The notes: a model not told the origin generated them from the sequence alone. A DNA stretch of 64,000 nt from Nocardioides campestrisoli (GCF_013624435.2 NZ_CP061768.1:3314001-3378000); one strand, 5' to 3'. Counted from the stretch's first letter, positions 43,991-52,440 are shown. Program-made: numbers and translations.

Positions 43991-44027
43991 CACCGCCCCC
44001 GCTCGGCTCGTCCGGGCGGGGGCGGTG
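43991..44027 (+). terminator. Hairpin terminator after the M14 gene
   Basis: A perfect 11-bp stem, CACCGCCCCCG with CGGGGGCGGTG, and a 15-nt loop, starting 14 bp after the M14 stop and just before the 3' end of the convergent XRE-cupin gene. No U-tract, as is common in high-G+C terminators. Confidence 0.7.
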
Positions 44028-44032
44028 TCGCG

Positions 44033-44605
44033 TCACGACCGCACGTGCATCCGCTCCCCCTGCGGACCGAAGATCGCCAGCGCCTCCGCCGGCGTCGGTC
44101 CCGGGTTGCCGAGCCAGTGCGGCGTGCGGGTGTCGAACTCCGCCACCTCCCCCGCCTCCAGGACCAGGTCCCGGGTGCCGAGCACGAGGCGGAGACGCCC
44201 GCTGAGCACGTAGATCCACTCGTAGCCCTCGTGGGTCTGGAGCTCCGGGTTGGGCACGTCGTCGACGGGCAGGACCAGCTTGAACGACTGCAGCCCCCCG
44301 GGCCGCTTGGTCAGGGAGATGAAGGTGCGGCCGTGCCGGGTGATCGGCTTGGAGCGGACGCGTGGGTCGCCGGTCTCCGGGGCGTCGACCAGCTCGTCGA
44401 GGGCGACCTGGTGGGCCCGGGCCAGCGGCAGCAGGAGCTCCAATGTCGGCTTGCGCTGCCCGGACTCCAGGCGCGAGAGGGTGCTCACCGAGATGCCCGT
44501 CTCCTCGGCGAGGTCGCCGAGCGTCGCCTCCCGTTCGAGCCGCAGCTGGCGCAGCCGCGGGCCCACGCCGCGGAGGACGTCCTGGTCGGTGACGGGTTCG
44601 CTCAT
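44033..44605 (-). CDS. XRE-family regulator with C-terminal cupin sensor domain
   Basis: A 190-residue transcription factor. Residues about 10-65 form an HTH_XRE domain (LRQLRLEREATLGDLAEETGISVSTLSRLESGQRKPTLE). Residues about 95-185 form a cupin (HEGYEWIYVLSGRLRLVLG, EVAEFDTRTPHWLGNPG) that would bind a small ligand or metal. It is divergent from the TrxR-like/methyltransferase gene, with two dyads in the 65-bp gap, so control of that gene and itself is likely. Start ATG 44605 is preferred; ATG 44629 would run into the dyad. Confidence 0.93.
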   Translation of the reverse strand: MSEPVTDQDVLRGVGPRLRQLRLEREATLGDLAEETGISVSTLSRLESGQRKPTLELLLPLARAHQVALDELVDAPETGDPRVRSKPITRHGRTFISLTKRPGGLQSFKLVLPVDDVPNPELQTHEGYEWIYVLSGRLRLVLGTRDLVLEAGEVAEFDTRTPHWLGNPGPTPAEALAIFGPQGERMHVRS

Positions 44606-44613
44606 GGGTTTAT

Positions 44614-44653
44614 CTTGCCAGAGTGGCAAGGATGTTTGCCATCAATCGATGGC
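44614..44653. promoter_or_regulatory. Two dyads between XRE-cupin and TrxR-like genes (candidate operators)
   Basis: CTTGCCA-gag-TGGCAAG at 44614-44630 is a perfect 7-bp dyad, and GCCATC-aatc-GATGGC at 44638-44653 a perfect 6-bp dyad. They fill the divergent promoter gap and both contain GCCA/TGGC. Autoregulation by the XRE-cupin protein and control of the flavoprotein gene are inferred. Confidence 0.6.
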
Positions 44654-44670
44654 GGGGCGATGCTGGGGTC

Positions 44671-46233
44671 ATGAGCGAGAACTATGACGTGGTGGTGGTC
44701 GGCGGCGGCGTGGCCGGGCTGAGCGGGGCGATGGCGCTGGGGCGTTCGCGGCGCCGGGTGCTGGTGATCGACGGCGGCGAGCCGCGCAACGCGCCGTCGG
44801 CGCACGCGCACAACTACCTGGGCCGCGAGGGCGTCGCGCCGCTCGACCTGCTGGCGGACGGACGCGCCGAGGTGGCGGCGTACGGCGTGGAGGTCGTCGC
44901 CGACCGGGTGACGGGCGTGACCGGGTCGGCCGACGAGTTCACCGTGACCAGCGAGGGCGGGCGCGCGGTGACCGCCCGGCGGGTGCTGGTCACCGGCGGC
45001 ATGGTCGACGAGCTGCCGGAGGTCCCCGGGCTGGCCGAGCGCTGGGGCATCGACGTGCTGCACTGCCCCTACTGCCACGGGTGGGAGGTGCGCGACCAGG
45101 CGATCGCAGTACTGGCGACGAGCTCGCTCGCGGCGCACCACGGGCTGCTGTTCCGTCAGCTCTCCGAGGACGTGGTGATGGTCGTGGCGGACGGCGTGGA
45201 GCTGCCCGACGCGGACGTGGAGAAGCTGGAGGCGATCGGCGTACGGCTGCTGCACGGCACGCCGCGCGAGGTCGTGGTCGAGGACGGCCGGCTGGTCGGC
45301 CTGCGGCTGGCCGACGGGTCCGTGCTGGAGCGGCAGGCGGTCGTGGTCGCCTCGAAGCCGCAGGTCCGCGCCGACTTCCTGAAGCCGGTGGGGCTGACCC
45401 CGGAGCCGTTCGAGATGGGCGGGGTGGTGATGGGGTCGGTGCTGAGGGTCGACCCGACGGGGGCCACCGGCGTCCCGGGCGTGTACGCCGCGGGCAACGC
45501 CACCGACATCAGCATGACCCTGATGGCCTCGGCCGCCCACGGCAACCGGGTGGGCGCGTTCGTCAACGCCGAGCTGGCGGCGGCCGACGCCGAGCGGGCC
45601 GTGTTGCAGGCACGGGAGCACCGGTTCGAGCGCCCGGCGTGGGAGGAGCGCTACTCCGGGGACCGGGTGTGGAGCGGGCGGGTCAACCCGCAGCTGGCGG
45701 CCGAGGCGGCGTCGCTGACGCCCGGCCGGGCGCTGGACATCGGGTGCGGCGAGGGCGGCGACGCCGTCTGGCTGGCCCAGCAGGGCTGGGCGGTCACCGC
45801 GGTGGACTTCGCCGAGGCCGCACTGGCGAAGACCGCCGAGCACGCCGCTGACGCCGGCGTCGGCGAGCGGGTCGAGACCCGGCAGGTCGACGTACGGACC
45901 TGGGAGCCGGGCGACGAGCGCTGGGACCTGGTCAGCTCCCAGTTCATGCACCTGCCCGACGGCGGGATGGTGGAGGTGACCCGGCGGCTCGGGTCGGCCG
46001 TCGCGCCGGGTGGCACCCTGCTGGTCGTCGGGCACCACCCGGACGACCACGCGACCGGGGTGCGGCACGGGCACCGCTCGTTCCTCTTCACCCCCGAGTC
46101 GCTTCTGCCCGCGCTGGAGCCGGACGCTTGGGAGGTGCAGGTGTGCGAGGCGCGCGACCGCACCCAGGCCAACCCGCAGACGGGTGAGGAGATGCAGGTG
46201 CGGGACTCCGTGCTGCGGGCGCGACGACTCTAG
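44671..46233 (+). CDS. Fusion of thioredoxin-reductase-like flavoprotein and SAM methyltransferase
   Basis: A 520-residue bifunctional protein. Residues 1-305 are a thioredoxin-reductase-like NAD(P)/FAD oxidoreductase: FAD motif VVVGGGVAGLSGAMAL, redox pair in LHCPYCHGWEVRD (CPYC), and GVYAAGNATDISMTLM before the C-terminal FAD contact. Residues about 325-520 are a class I methyltransferase: motif I ALDIGCGEGGDAVWL, followed by VTAVDFAEAALA and LVSSQFMHLP. NCBI-type annotation knows this fusion from actinobacteria, but its substrate is not established; thiol or toxic-metalloid detoxification would be a guess. Start is ATG 44671. Confidence 0.92.
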   Translation: MSENYDVVVVGGGVAGLSGAMALGRSRRRVLVIDGGEPRNAPSAHAHNYLGREGVAPLDLLADGRAEVAAYGVEVVADRVTGVTGSADEFTVTSEGGRAVTARRVLVTGGMVDELPEVPGLAERWGIDVLHCPYCHGWEVRDQAIAVLATSSLAAHHGLLFRQLSEDVVMVVADGVELPDADVEKLEAIGVRLLHGTPREVVVEDGRLVGLRLADGSVLERQAVVVASKPQVRADFLKPVGLTPEPFEMGGVVMGSVLRVDPTGATGVPGVYAAGNATDISMTLMASAAHGNRVGAFVNAELAAADAERAVLQAREHRFERPAWEERYSGDRVWSGRVNPQLAAEAASLTPGRALDIGCGEGGDAVWLAQQGWAVTAVDFAEAALAKTAEHAADAGVGERVETRQVDVRTWEPGDERWDLVSSQFMHLPDGGMVEVTRRLGSAVAPGGTLLVVGHHPDDHATGVRHGHRSFLFTPESLLPALEPDAWEVQVCEARDRTQANPQTGEEMQVRDSVLRARRL

Positions 46234-46757
46234 AGCCGGTGGTCGTAGCCGAACTCCTGGCGCAGCCCGGAGTCAACTCCCTGGGCCTCCAGCACCTCCG
46301 CGGACCGCTCGACCACCCGACGGTTCGGCACCACATGCAGGAACATCAGCGCCAGACCGATGACGGCGCCGATCAGGTAGAGCAGGTACGAGGAGTCCAC
46401 GAAGGCCAGCGCGATCCCGATCAGGACCGGGGCCTCCGCGAGCGCGAACCGGAGGAACGTGGCGCTCTGGAAACGGCCCTTGGCCTGCGCCCGCGCGGCA
46501 TCGGCGTCCGTGCCGGGGCTGAGCGGGGGCATCTTGTAGCCCCTCGCCGGGATGAGCGCGAAGAGCGCGACCCCGGCGACCAGGAGGACCCCGGCGAAGA
46601 TCGGGTCGGGGGCGGCGGTGAGCCACTCGTCGGACTCGTCGGTGCCGCCGGCGAAGGCCAGGACGACTCCGATGATGACCGGGGCGCCGACGAGGGCGGT
46701 GGTGAGCACGCGCAGGGTCTGGACGAAGCTCGTGGGGACGGCAGGCTGGGACGACAT
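46230..46757 (-). CDS. Hypothetical membrane protein, four predicted helices
   Basis: A 175-residue protein with four hydrophobic segments: FVQTLRVLTTALVGAPVIIGVVLAF, IFAGVLLVAGVALFALIP, FALAEAPVLIGIALAFV and YLLYLIGAVIGLALMFLHVVP. The repeated AP-V-IG-LAF pattern suggests two related helix pairs. A basic stretch (ARAQAKGRFQSATFLRF) sits between them. Start ATG 46757, 5 bp downstream of the preceding small gene, so they are likely co-transcribed. Stop shares CTAG with the convergent flavoprotein gene. Function unknown. Confidence 0.7.
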   Translation of the reverse strand: MSSQPAVPTSFVQTLRVLTTALVGAPVIIGVVLAFAGGTDESDEWLTAAPDPIFAGVLLVAGVALFALIPARGYKMPPLSPGTDADAARAQAKGRFQSATFLRFALAEAPVLIGIALAFVDSSYLLYLIGAVIGLALMFLHVVPNRRVVERSAEVLEAQGVDSGLRQEFGYDHRL

Positions 46758-46762
46758 GGGCG

Positions 46763-47065
46763 TCAGTCTGGCGTACGACGCCACACATCGAAGGCACCCC
46801 GCACGACGGCGACCCTGATCGCGGCGTACTGCTCGTCGGTCAGCTCGCCGACGACGTGGGCGATCTCCACCTGGCTGAAGCTGTCGGCCGGATCGTCGAG
46901 GGCGCCCTCCATCTTCAGCTGGATGACCTCGAACGGGCACAGTCGCTCGCACCCGTGCCGGCCGTCGGCGACCGTGGAGACGAGTCGCGCGATCCGCGGC
47001 GCGGCGTCCTCGACCGCCACCTGGCCCTCGCGGACCTGCTGCAGCAACCAGGTCAGCTCGCTCAC
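46763..47065 (-). CDS. Small protein, family of unknown function (paralogue of 31284-31502)
   Basis: A 100-residue helical protein without a recognised domain. LLQQVREGQVAVEDAAPRIARLV near the start and VGELTDEQYAAIRVAVVRGA near the end match the protein encoded at 31284-31502; the middle is about 25 residues longer (HGCERLCPFEVIQLKMEGAL, with two Cys). GTG 47065 starts just before the conserved part. Unknown function; likely in one transcript with the membrane protein that follows. Confidence 0.65.
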   Translation of the reverse strand: MSELTWLLQQVREGQVAVEDAAPRIARLVSTVADGRHGCERLCPFEVIQLKMEGALDDPADSFSQVEIAHVVGELTDEQYAAIRVAVVRGAFDVWRRTPD

Positions 47066-47154
47066 GTTCCTCTCCTCTCGCCGGGACAGACCGGGGACAG
47101 AGAGTGAACGAGGCGGGCGGGCGAAGGGTTATGCCTCGCGGCGACGTCCTCGCC

Positions 47155-47949
47155 TCAGCAGGTGCGGAACGGCCCGCCGGGGGTGACCTGCCGGTCCCGC
47201 AGCAGGACCGAGACGACGTCCCCTACCTGTCGGCACGCCCGCTCGAAGCGCCGCGTCCGGTACTCCACCAGGAAGGCCCGGCCGTCGAACGCGTCGGCGA
47301 ACCGCCGGCACTCGTCCCAGCGCGCGCAGTCCTCGACGACCGCGAAGTCGAACCCGAGATCCTGGCCCAGCAGGGACGCGGTGTTCTTCTGCGCGACGGC
47401 CAACCCCTGGGCGTGGGCACCAGCGGTCAGCAACCGGGCGTAGGCGGCCGCGTGCTGACGTCGCATCAGCCCCTGGGAGCGGGTCCAGGAGTCCAGGTTG
47501 TCGAGCTCGACGGCGACGAAGCCGCGCCGGGCACAGCCGGCCATCCACGACTCCACCAGCCGCGCTAGGCGGGTCCGCTTGGCGTGGGTGCGCAGGTCCA
47601 GGAGCTGCTCCCCCCAGCCGGAGTCGACCACGGGCCGGCCCCGGTCGTCGCGCAGGACGAGGCCGGGACGCCTCTTCCAGGTCGCACGCTCCCCCGGCTG
47701 GGTCTGGAAGCCGTTCACGTAGCAGACCGGATAGGCCCCGGCCGGGGCCTCACGCCGGTCGCGCACGACCACCTGCACGCCGTCGGGCACGGGCCGGGCG
47801 CCGCCGATCTGGTAGTCCCACGGCGCGTCGGCCGGAGGCAGCAGCACCTCGCTCGACGCCGGCACGGTCACGCCGGTGAGGAGGACAGCCACGGCCAGCG
47901 GCCACGCCACCGCCATCCTCGCCAGGAAGGCGACGCCCGAGGACTTCAT
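47155..47949 (-). CDS. Secreted GH114-like (endo-alpha-1,4-polygalactosaminidase type) protein
   Basis: A 264-residue exported protein of the GH114/DUF297 TIM-barrel type, whose characterised members cut galactosamine-rich polysaccharide. A signal peptide covers about residues 1-33. Family strings include WDYQIGG near the mature N-terminus, VCYVNGF, WGEQLLDLR, FVAVELDNLDSW with acidic residues at the presumed active site, and AVAQKNTASLL. Start ATG 47949; an upstream ATG would lengthen the signal only. The stop at 47155 is in the C-terminal FRTC. Confidence 0.85.
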   Translation of the reverse strand: MKSSGVAFLARMAVAWPLAVAVLLTGVTVPASSEVLLPPADAPWDYQIGGARPVPDGVQVVVRDRREAPAGAYPVCYVNGFQTQPGERATWKRRPGLVLRDDRGRPVVDSGWGEQLLDLRTHAKRTRLARLVESWMAGCARRGFVAVELDNLDSWTRSQGLMRRQHAAAYARLLTAGAHAQGLAVAQKNTASLLGQDLGFDFAVVEDCARWDECRRFADAFDGRAFLVEYRTRRFERACRQVGDVVSVLLRDRQVTPGGPFRTC

Positions 47950-47978
47950 GGGGACAGTCTCCCAGGGGAGGCCCCGGT

Positions 47979-48465
47979 TCACACCGATCCGACGAGCCCG
48001 TGCTCGTAGCGGAGCACCACCGCCTGCACCCGGCTGGTGATCCCGAGCTTGGCGAAGACCCGGTTGATGTGGGACTTCACGGTGGCGCGGGAGACGCAGA
48101 GCTCCACCGCAATCTCGTCGTTCGACCGGCCGCGGCCGACGAGCACCAGCACCTCGCGCTCACGCTCCGTCGGCCACGAGCTCGATGCCCTGGACGACCC
48201 GGTCCACGGGGGTCGTCTTCAGCACGAACCCGGCGGCCCCGTGCCGCAGCGCGGCGTGCACCAGGTCGTCGAGGTCGTACGTCGTGAGCACGAGCACACG
48301 CGTCGGGCTCCCGTCGGCGACCAGCCGGCGGGTCGCCTCGATGCCGTCGAGGACGGGCATCCGGATGTCCCGCCTCTATGCCGTCGAGGACGGGTATCCG
48401 GATGTCCATCAGGCACACGTCGGGGCGCAGCTGGCGTACCTCCTGGACGCCCGGGCGGCCCACGC
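47979..48465 (-). pseudogene. Degraded LuxR/NarL-type response regulator
   Basis: Three pieces in three frames. A receiver part with VRQLRPDVCLMDIRIPVLDGIEA (phospho-acceptor Asp region) comes first. A shift at a 37-bp duplication (48341-48407) then leads to MPVLDGIEATRRLVADG...VLVLTTYDLDDLVHAALRHG...ELVADGA and a stop. A LuxR-type HTH out of frame (TEREREVLVLVGRGRSNDEI to the stop at 47979-47981) ends it. The linker usually found between receiver and HTH is gone, consistent with a deletion. The N-terminal receiver start and the partner kinase are also missing. No single frame can make a working regulator. Confidence 0.85.
48341..48407. repeat. 37-bp tandem duplication inside the response-regulator pseudogene
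   Basis: A 30-bp unit starting ATGCCGTCGAGGACGGG is present at 48341-48370 and again at 48378-48407 with one difference (C/T) and a 7-bp spacer. The period of 37 is not a multiple of three, so it breaks the receiver frame. Confidence 0.92.
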
Positions 48466-48737
48466 AGCTGGGCTGGGCCCAACGGTGGGGCTGGCGGCTG
48501 AGCGTCTCCGCGACGCTCGTCATGTGCCTCGGTCAGTTCATCGTCTACTGGCTCGGCGCCGTCGACGGCGGCTACCTGGTGGTGCTGCTCGCGTTGCTGG
48601 TCGGGATCGTCGGCAGGGTGCTGCTGGGAGTCGGGCTGGTCCGGGCACGGTTCCGTCCGCGGCACGCCGCGTGGGTGCTCCTGCTCGAACTGCGGCTGAT
48701 GATCGCACTGCCCTCGGTGTCGAAGACCACTCGGTGA
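48466..48737 (+). pseudogene. 5'-truncated membrane protein fragment
   Basis: An open stretch ending at 48735-48737 that encodes a C-terminal membrane piece: WAQRWGWRLSVSATLVM, FIVYWLGAVDG and YLVVLLALLVGIVGRVLLGVG (two to three helices), then a basic tail. Upstream in the same frame the sequence is the antisense of the response-regulator remnant, so the true 5' end has been lost at a junction near 48465. It probably belonged to the same former two-component locus. About 70 bp of featureless sequence follow before the next gene. Confidence 0.55.
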
Positions 48738-48809
48738 AGCACGCAGCTTCACGTCAGCATTCTCGCGAAAACCACGCCGAGGGATTCGCCCATAGCCAAA
48801 GCTGGGTGC

Positions 48810-49343
48810 GTGAGTGACTACAAGCGATGGACCCGGGCTACACCGACTGCCGCCGAGGAAGCCGAACTGCTCATCGTTGATGAATTGGCCGCGGAGTTGC
48901 GGGCCGAGATCCAACGGAGGGCCGCGGAGTTGGCGACGCTTCACGTCCATGGAGCTTCCAGTCAGGCCATTCAGAGCGTCTTCAGCACTCTGCTGAAAGA
49001 TCGACTCGGCTTCGGCGAAGAGGTCGTACTCACTCCACAGACCGGACTGGTGACACGGGCGCGACCCGACTTCTTCTTTCGTCTAGAGGACGAGCGGGGC
49101 ATTGTGGCCGAGGTGGAGCGCGGTGGGACCACCACCAACAACCACGACCTCAAAGACCTCTGGAAGGCGCACGTGGCGCCTGACGCTCACCATCTGTTTC
49201 TCATCGTTCCGAACAACAACTGGCGCGCCGATGGGACCGCTCGAGAGAAACCATTCCCGTTGGTGGCGCGCCGCCTCGGAGCCTTCTTTGGCGATCCGCG
49301 CCGAGAGATTGACGTCTTGAGCGTCCACGTCTTCGGCTATTGA
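48810..49343 (+). CDS. Hypothetical protein with possible PD-(D/E)XK nuclease core, atypical composition
   Basis: A 177-residue protein of no recognised family. The middle reads RARPDFFFRLEDERGIVAEVERGGTTTNNHDL: an Asp followed by E-V-E resembles a restriction-nuclease-like D...E-x-K/E core, but the lysine is not conserved, so activity is uncertain. The following KDLWKAHVAPDAHHLFLIVP fits the next helix and strand. G+C is about 60%, clearly below its neighbours (about 72%), with A/T-ending codons, which points to recent transfer. Start is GTG 48810. It lies next to broken genes, and a strong terminator follows. Confidence 0.65.
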   Translation: MSDYKRWTRATPTAAEEAELLIVDELAAELRAEIQRRAAELATLHVHGASSQAIQSVFSTLLKDRLGFGEEVVLTPQTGLVTRARPDFFFRLEDERGIVAEVERGGTTTNNHDLKDLWKAHVAPDAHHLFLIVPNNNWRADGTAREKPFPLVARRLGAFFGDPRREIDVLSVHVFGY

Positions 49344-49376
49344 CGCCACACACCCGGCGATCTCCCCGAGAACCGA

Positions 49377-49415
49377 CAACGGAGCCCCTGAGGATTTTCC
49401 TCAGGGGCTCCGTTG
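49377..49415. terminator. Bidirectional hairpin terminator
   Basis: A perfect 18-bp stem (left arm CAACGGAGCCCCTGAGGA) with a TTT loop between the convergent genes ending at 49343 and 49450. It is compact and strong and would serve both strands. Confidence 0.88.
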
Positions 49416-49449
49416 CAGCGTCTATTCAGGCTGTCGCGCTACCGATCCA

Positions 49450-52329
49450 TCACGAGCAGCCCGAGGTGCTCCCGCAGCCCTCGCACACGTAGCACGAGCC
49501 GGCCGGACGCATCTTGGTCCCACACGTCATGCAGAGCGGGCTGTCGACCGCGGTCCCGGTGAGCTTCTCGAACAGCTCGGCGGAGGTGTGCGCCTCGCCG
49601 GTGGTCGGCTTGGCGGGGACCTCGCGGGCCTCGGCGCCGTGGGTGTCCTTGGTCTCGACGTCCTGCAGCGAGGAGGTGGCCTCGACAGGCTCGGACGCGG
49701 GGGCGTCGGTCTTCAGGGCCTCGGCCTCGCTGATCTCGACGATCGGCTCGTAGGAGCCGGTCTCGAGGTGGCGCTGACGCTCGTCGGCGGAGTAGATGCC
49801 GAGCATCGAGCGGTCCTCGAAGGACATGTAGTCCAGCGCCAGGCGGCGGAAGATGTAGTCCATGATCGACTGCGCCATCCGCACGTCCGGGTCGTCGGTG
49901 AGGCCGGCGGGCTCGAAGCGCAGGTTGGTGAACTTCGAGACGTAGGTCTCCAGCGGGACGCCGTACTGCAGGCCGATCGACACGGCGATCGAGAAGGCGT
50001 CCATCACGCCGGCCAGGGTCGAGCCCTGCTTGCCGAGCTTGAGGAAGACCTCGCCGAGCTCGCCGTCGTCGTGCGCACCCGAGGTCATGTAGCCCTCGGC
50101 GCCACCGACGGTGAACGACGTGGTCCGGGAGACGCGCGACTTCGGCAGGCGCTTGCGGGTGGGGGCGTAGACGACCTTCTCCACCACGGTCGGCTCGACC
50201 GCGGCGACGGCGGCCTTGGCGTTCGAGTCGGTGCCCTTGTTCTCGCCCTTGCCGCCCGACAGCGGCTGGCCGACCTTGCAGTTGTCGCGGTAGACGGCCG
50301 TGGCCTTGAGCCCCAGCTTCCACGACTGCAGGTAGATGTCGGAGATCTCCTCGACCGTGGCGGTCTCGGGCAGGTTCACCGTCTTGGAGATGGCGCCCGA
50401 GAGGAACGGCTGGCAGGCCGCCATCATCCGCACGTGGCCCATCGGGGCCAGCGCACGCGCACCCATCGCGGTGTCGTAGACCTCGTAGTGCTCCTGCTTG
50501 AGGCCCGGCGCGTCGATCACGTGACCGTGCTCGGCGATGTAGGCGACGATCGCCTCGACCTGCTCCGGCTGGTAGCCCAGCTTCTTCAGCGACCGCGGCA
50601 CGGTCTGGTTGACGATCTGCATCGAGCCGCCGCCGACGAGCTTCTTGAACTTCACCAGGGAGAAGTCGGGCTCGATGCCGGTGGTGTCGCAGTCCATCAT
50701 GAAGCCGATGGTGCCGGTGGGCGCGAGCACCGAGGCCTGCGCGTTGCGGAAGCCGTTCTTCTCGCCCAGCTTGATCACGTCGGCCCACGCCTTGGTCGCC
50801 AGCTTGTGCACCCGGCCGTCCTCGGTGTGCAGCACCCGCACCTGGTCGTTGGCCGACTGGTGCTTGCGCATGACCCGCTTGTGGGCGTCGGCGTTGCGCT
50901 GGTAGCCGGCGTACGGGCCGACGATCGCGGCGAGCTCGGCCGAGCGCTTGTACGACGTACCGGTCATCAGGCTGGTGATCGTCGCGGCCATCGAGCGGCC
51001 ACCCTCGGAGTCGTAGCCCAGGCCCATCGCCATCAGCAGGGCGCCGAGGTTGGCGTAGCCGATGCCGAGCTGGCGGTAGTCGACGGTGGTCTTGCCGATC
51101 GACTCGGTCGGGAAGTCGGCGAAGCAGATGGAGATGTCCATCGCGGTGATGATGAACTCCACCGCCTTCGCGAACAGCTCGGCGTCGAAGGTGTCGTCGT
51201 CCTTGAGGAACTTCAGCAGGTTGAGCGACGCCAGGTTGCACGAGGAGTTGTCGAGCGACATGTACTCCGAGCACGGGTTGGACGCGGTGATCCGGCCCGT
51301 CTCGGGGTTGGTGTGCCAGTCGTTGATCGTGTCGTCGTACTGCAGACCCGGGTCGGCGCACTCCCAGGCGGCCTTGCTGATCTTGGCGAACAGCTCGCGG
51401 GCGTCGACGGTCTCGATGACCTCGCCGGTGTCGCGGGCGCGCAGCCCGAACTCACGGCCGTCCTCGACCGCGCGCATGAACTCGTCGCTGACCCGCACCG
51501 AGTTGTTGGCGTTCTGGTACTGCACGGAGGTGATGTCCTTGCCGCCCAGGTCCATGTCGAACCCGGCGTCGCGCAGGGCGCGGATCTTGTCCTCCTCGCG
51601 CGCCTTGGTCTCGACGAACTCGACGATGTCGGGGTGGTCGACGTCCAGGACGACCATCTTGGCCGCACGACGCGTGGCGCCGCCCGACTTGATGGTGCCC
51701 GCGGAGGCGTCCGCGCCGCGCATGAAGGAGACCGGACCGGAGGCGGTGCCACCCGAGGAGAGCAGCTCCTTGGAGGAGCGGATGCGGGAGAGGTTGAGGC
51801 CGGCGCCAGAGCCGCCCTTGAAGATGAACCCCTCCTCCTTGTACCAGTTGAGGATCGAGTCCATCGAGTCGTCGACGCTGAGGATGAAGCACGCGGACAC
51901 CTGCTGGGGAGAGGAGGTGCCGACGTTGAACCAGACCGGGGAGTTGAAGGAGAAGTACTGGTTGACGAGCAGCCAGGTGAGCTCGTGCTCGAAGATCTCC
52001 GCGTCCTCGTCGGCCGCGAAGTAGCCGTGCTCCTTGCCCGCCTTGGTGTAGGTGTGCACCACGCGGTCGATCAGCTGCTTGAGGCTCCACTCACGCGCGT
52101 CGGTGCCGACCGCGCCACGGAAGTACTTCGTGGTGACGATGGTCGACGCGTTGACGCTCCAGAAGTCGGGGAACTCCACTCCGCGCTGCTCGAAGACGGT
52201 CTCGCCGGTCTTCCAGTTGGTCTGGACGACGTCGCGTCGCTCCCAGTTGATCGCGTCGTAGGGGTGCGTGCCCGCCGTGCTGAAGACGCGCTGCATCTTC
52301 AGACCCCCCTTGTTCACCGTCTTCGTCAT
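49450..52329 (-). CDS. nrdJ: Class II (adenosylcobalamin-dependent) ribonucleotide reductase
   Basis: Reduces ribonucleotides to deoxyribonucleotides with a cobalamin radical, independent of oxygen. The 959-residue protein has the barrel motifs NPCSEYMSLDNSSCNLASLNL and VLAPTGTIGFMMDCDTTGIEPD, the N-terminal cysteine segment SACFILSVDDSMDSI, and a C-terminal tail with CMTCGTKMRPAGSCYVCEGC, a zinc-ribbon-like redox end typical of long NrdJ. Start ATG 52329 (MTKTVNKGG). It lies downstream of nrdR on the same strand with a 157-bp gap. No cobalamin-riboswitch signature is seen in the gap. Confidence 0.97.
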   Translation of the reverse strand: MTKTVNKGGLKMQRVFSTAGTHPYDAINWERRDVVQTNWKTGETVFEQRGVEFPDFWSVNASTIVTTKYFRGAVGTDAREWSLKQLIDRVVHTYTKAGKEHGYFAADEDAEIFEHELTWLLVNQYFSFNSPVWFNVGTSSPQQVSACFILSVDDSMDSILNWYKEEGFIFKGGSGAGLNLSRIRSSKELLSSGGTASGPVSFMRGADASAGTIKSGGATRRAAKMVVLDVDHPDIVEFVETKAREEDKIRALRDAGFDMDLGGKDITSVQYQNANNSVRVSDEFMRAVEDGREFGLRARDTGEVIETVDARELFAKISKAAWECADPGLQYDDTINDWHTNPETGRITASNPCSEYMSLDNSSCNLASLNLLKFLKDDDTFDAELFAKAVEFIITAMDISICFADFPTESIGKTTVDYRQLGIGYANLGALLMAMGLGYDSEGGRSMAATITSLMTGTSYKRSAELAAIVGPYAGYQRNADAHKRVMRKHQSANDQVRVLHTEDGRVHKLATKAWADVIKLGEKNGFRNAQASVLAPTGTIGFMMDCDTTGIEPDFSLVKFKKLVGGGSMQIVNQTVPRSLKKLGYQPEQVEAIVAYIAEHGHVIDAPGLKQEHYEVYDTAMGARALAPMGHVRMMAACQPFLSGAISKTVNLPETATVEEISDIYLQSWKLGLKATAVYRDNCKVGQPLSGGKGENKGTDSNAKAAVAAVEPTVVEKVVYAPTRKRLPKSRVSRTTSFTVGGAEGYMTSGAHDDGELGEVFLKLGKQGSTLAGVMDAFSIAVSIGLQYGVPLETYVSKFTNLRFEPAGLTDDPDVRMAQSIMDYIFRRLALDYMSFEDRSMLGIYSADERQRHLETGSYEPIVEISEAEALKTDAPASEPVEATSSLQDVETKDTHGAEAREVPAKPTTGEAHTSAELFEKLTGTAVDSPLCMTCGTKMRPAGSCYVCEGCGSTSGCS

Positions 52330-52440
52330 GCGGATCTCCTCAGTCCTGGCTTCGTTGCGTCGGTCTGGCGCGTGTTCGGTCTTGCTGGTCGTACGTCGTA
52401 CGTCGTGCTCTGGGTGTTGCTGGGTGCTCCTGGGGTGGAG

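Noticed and set aside
52330..52440. Cobalamin riboswitch before nrdJ
   Set aside because: No B12-box-like sequence or extended fold is visible; only an 11-bp hairpin and a short CGTACGT repeat are present.
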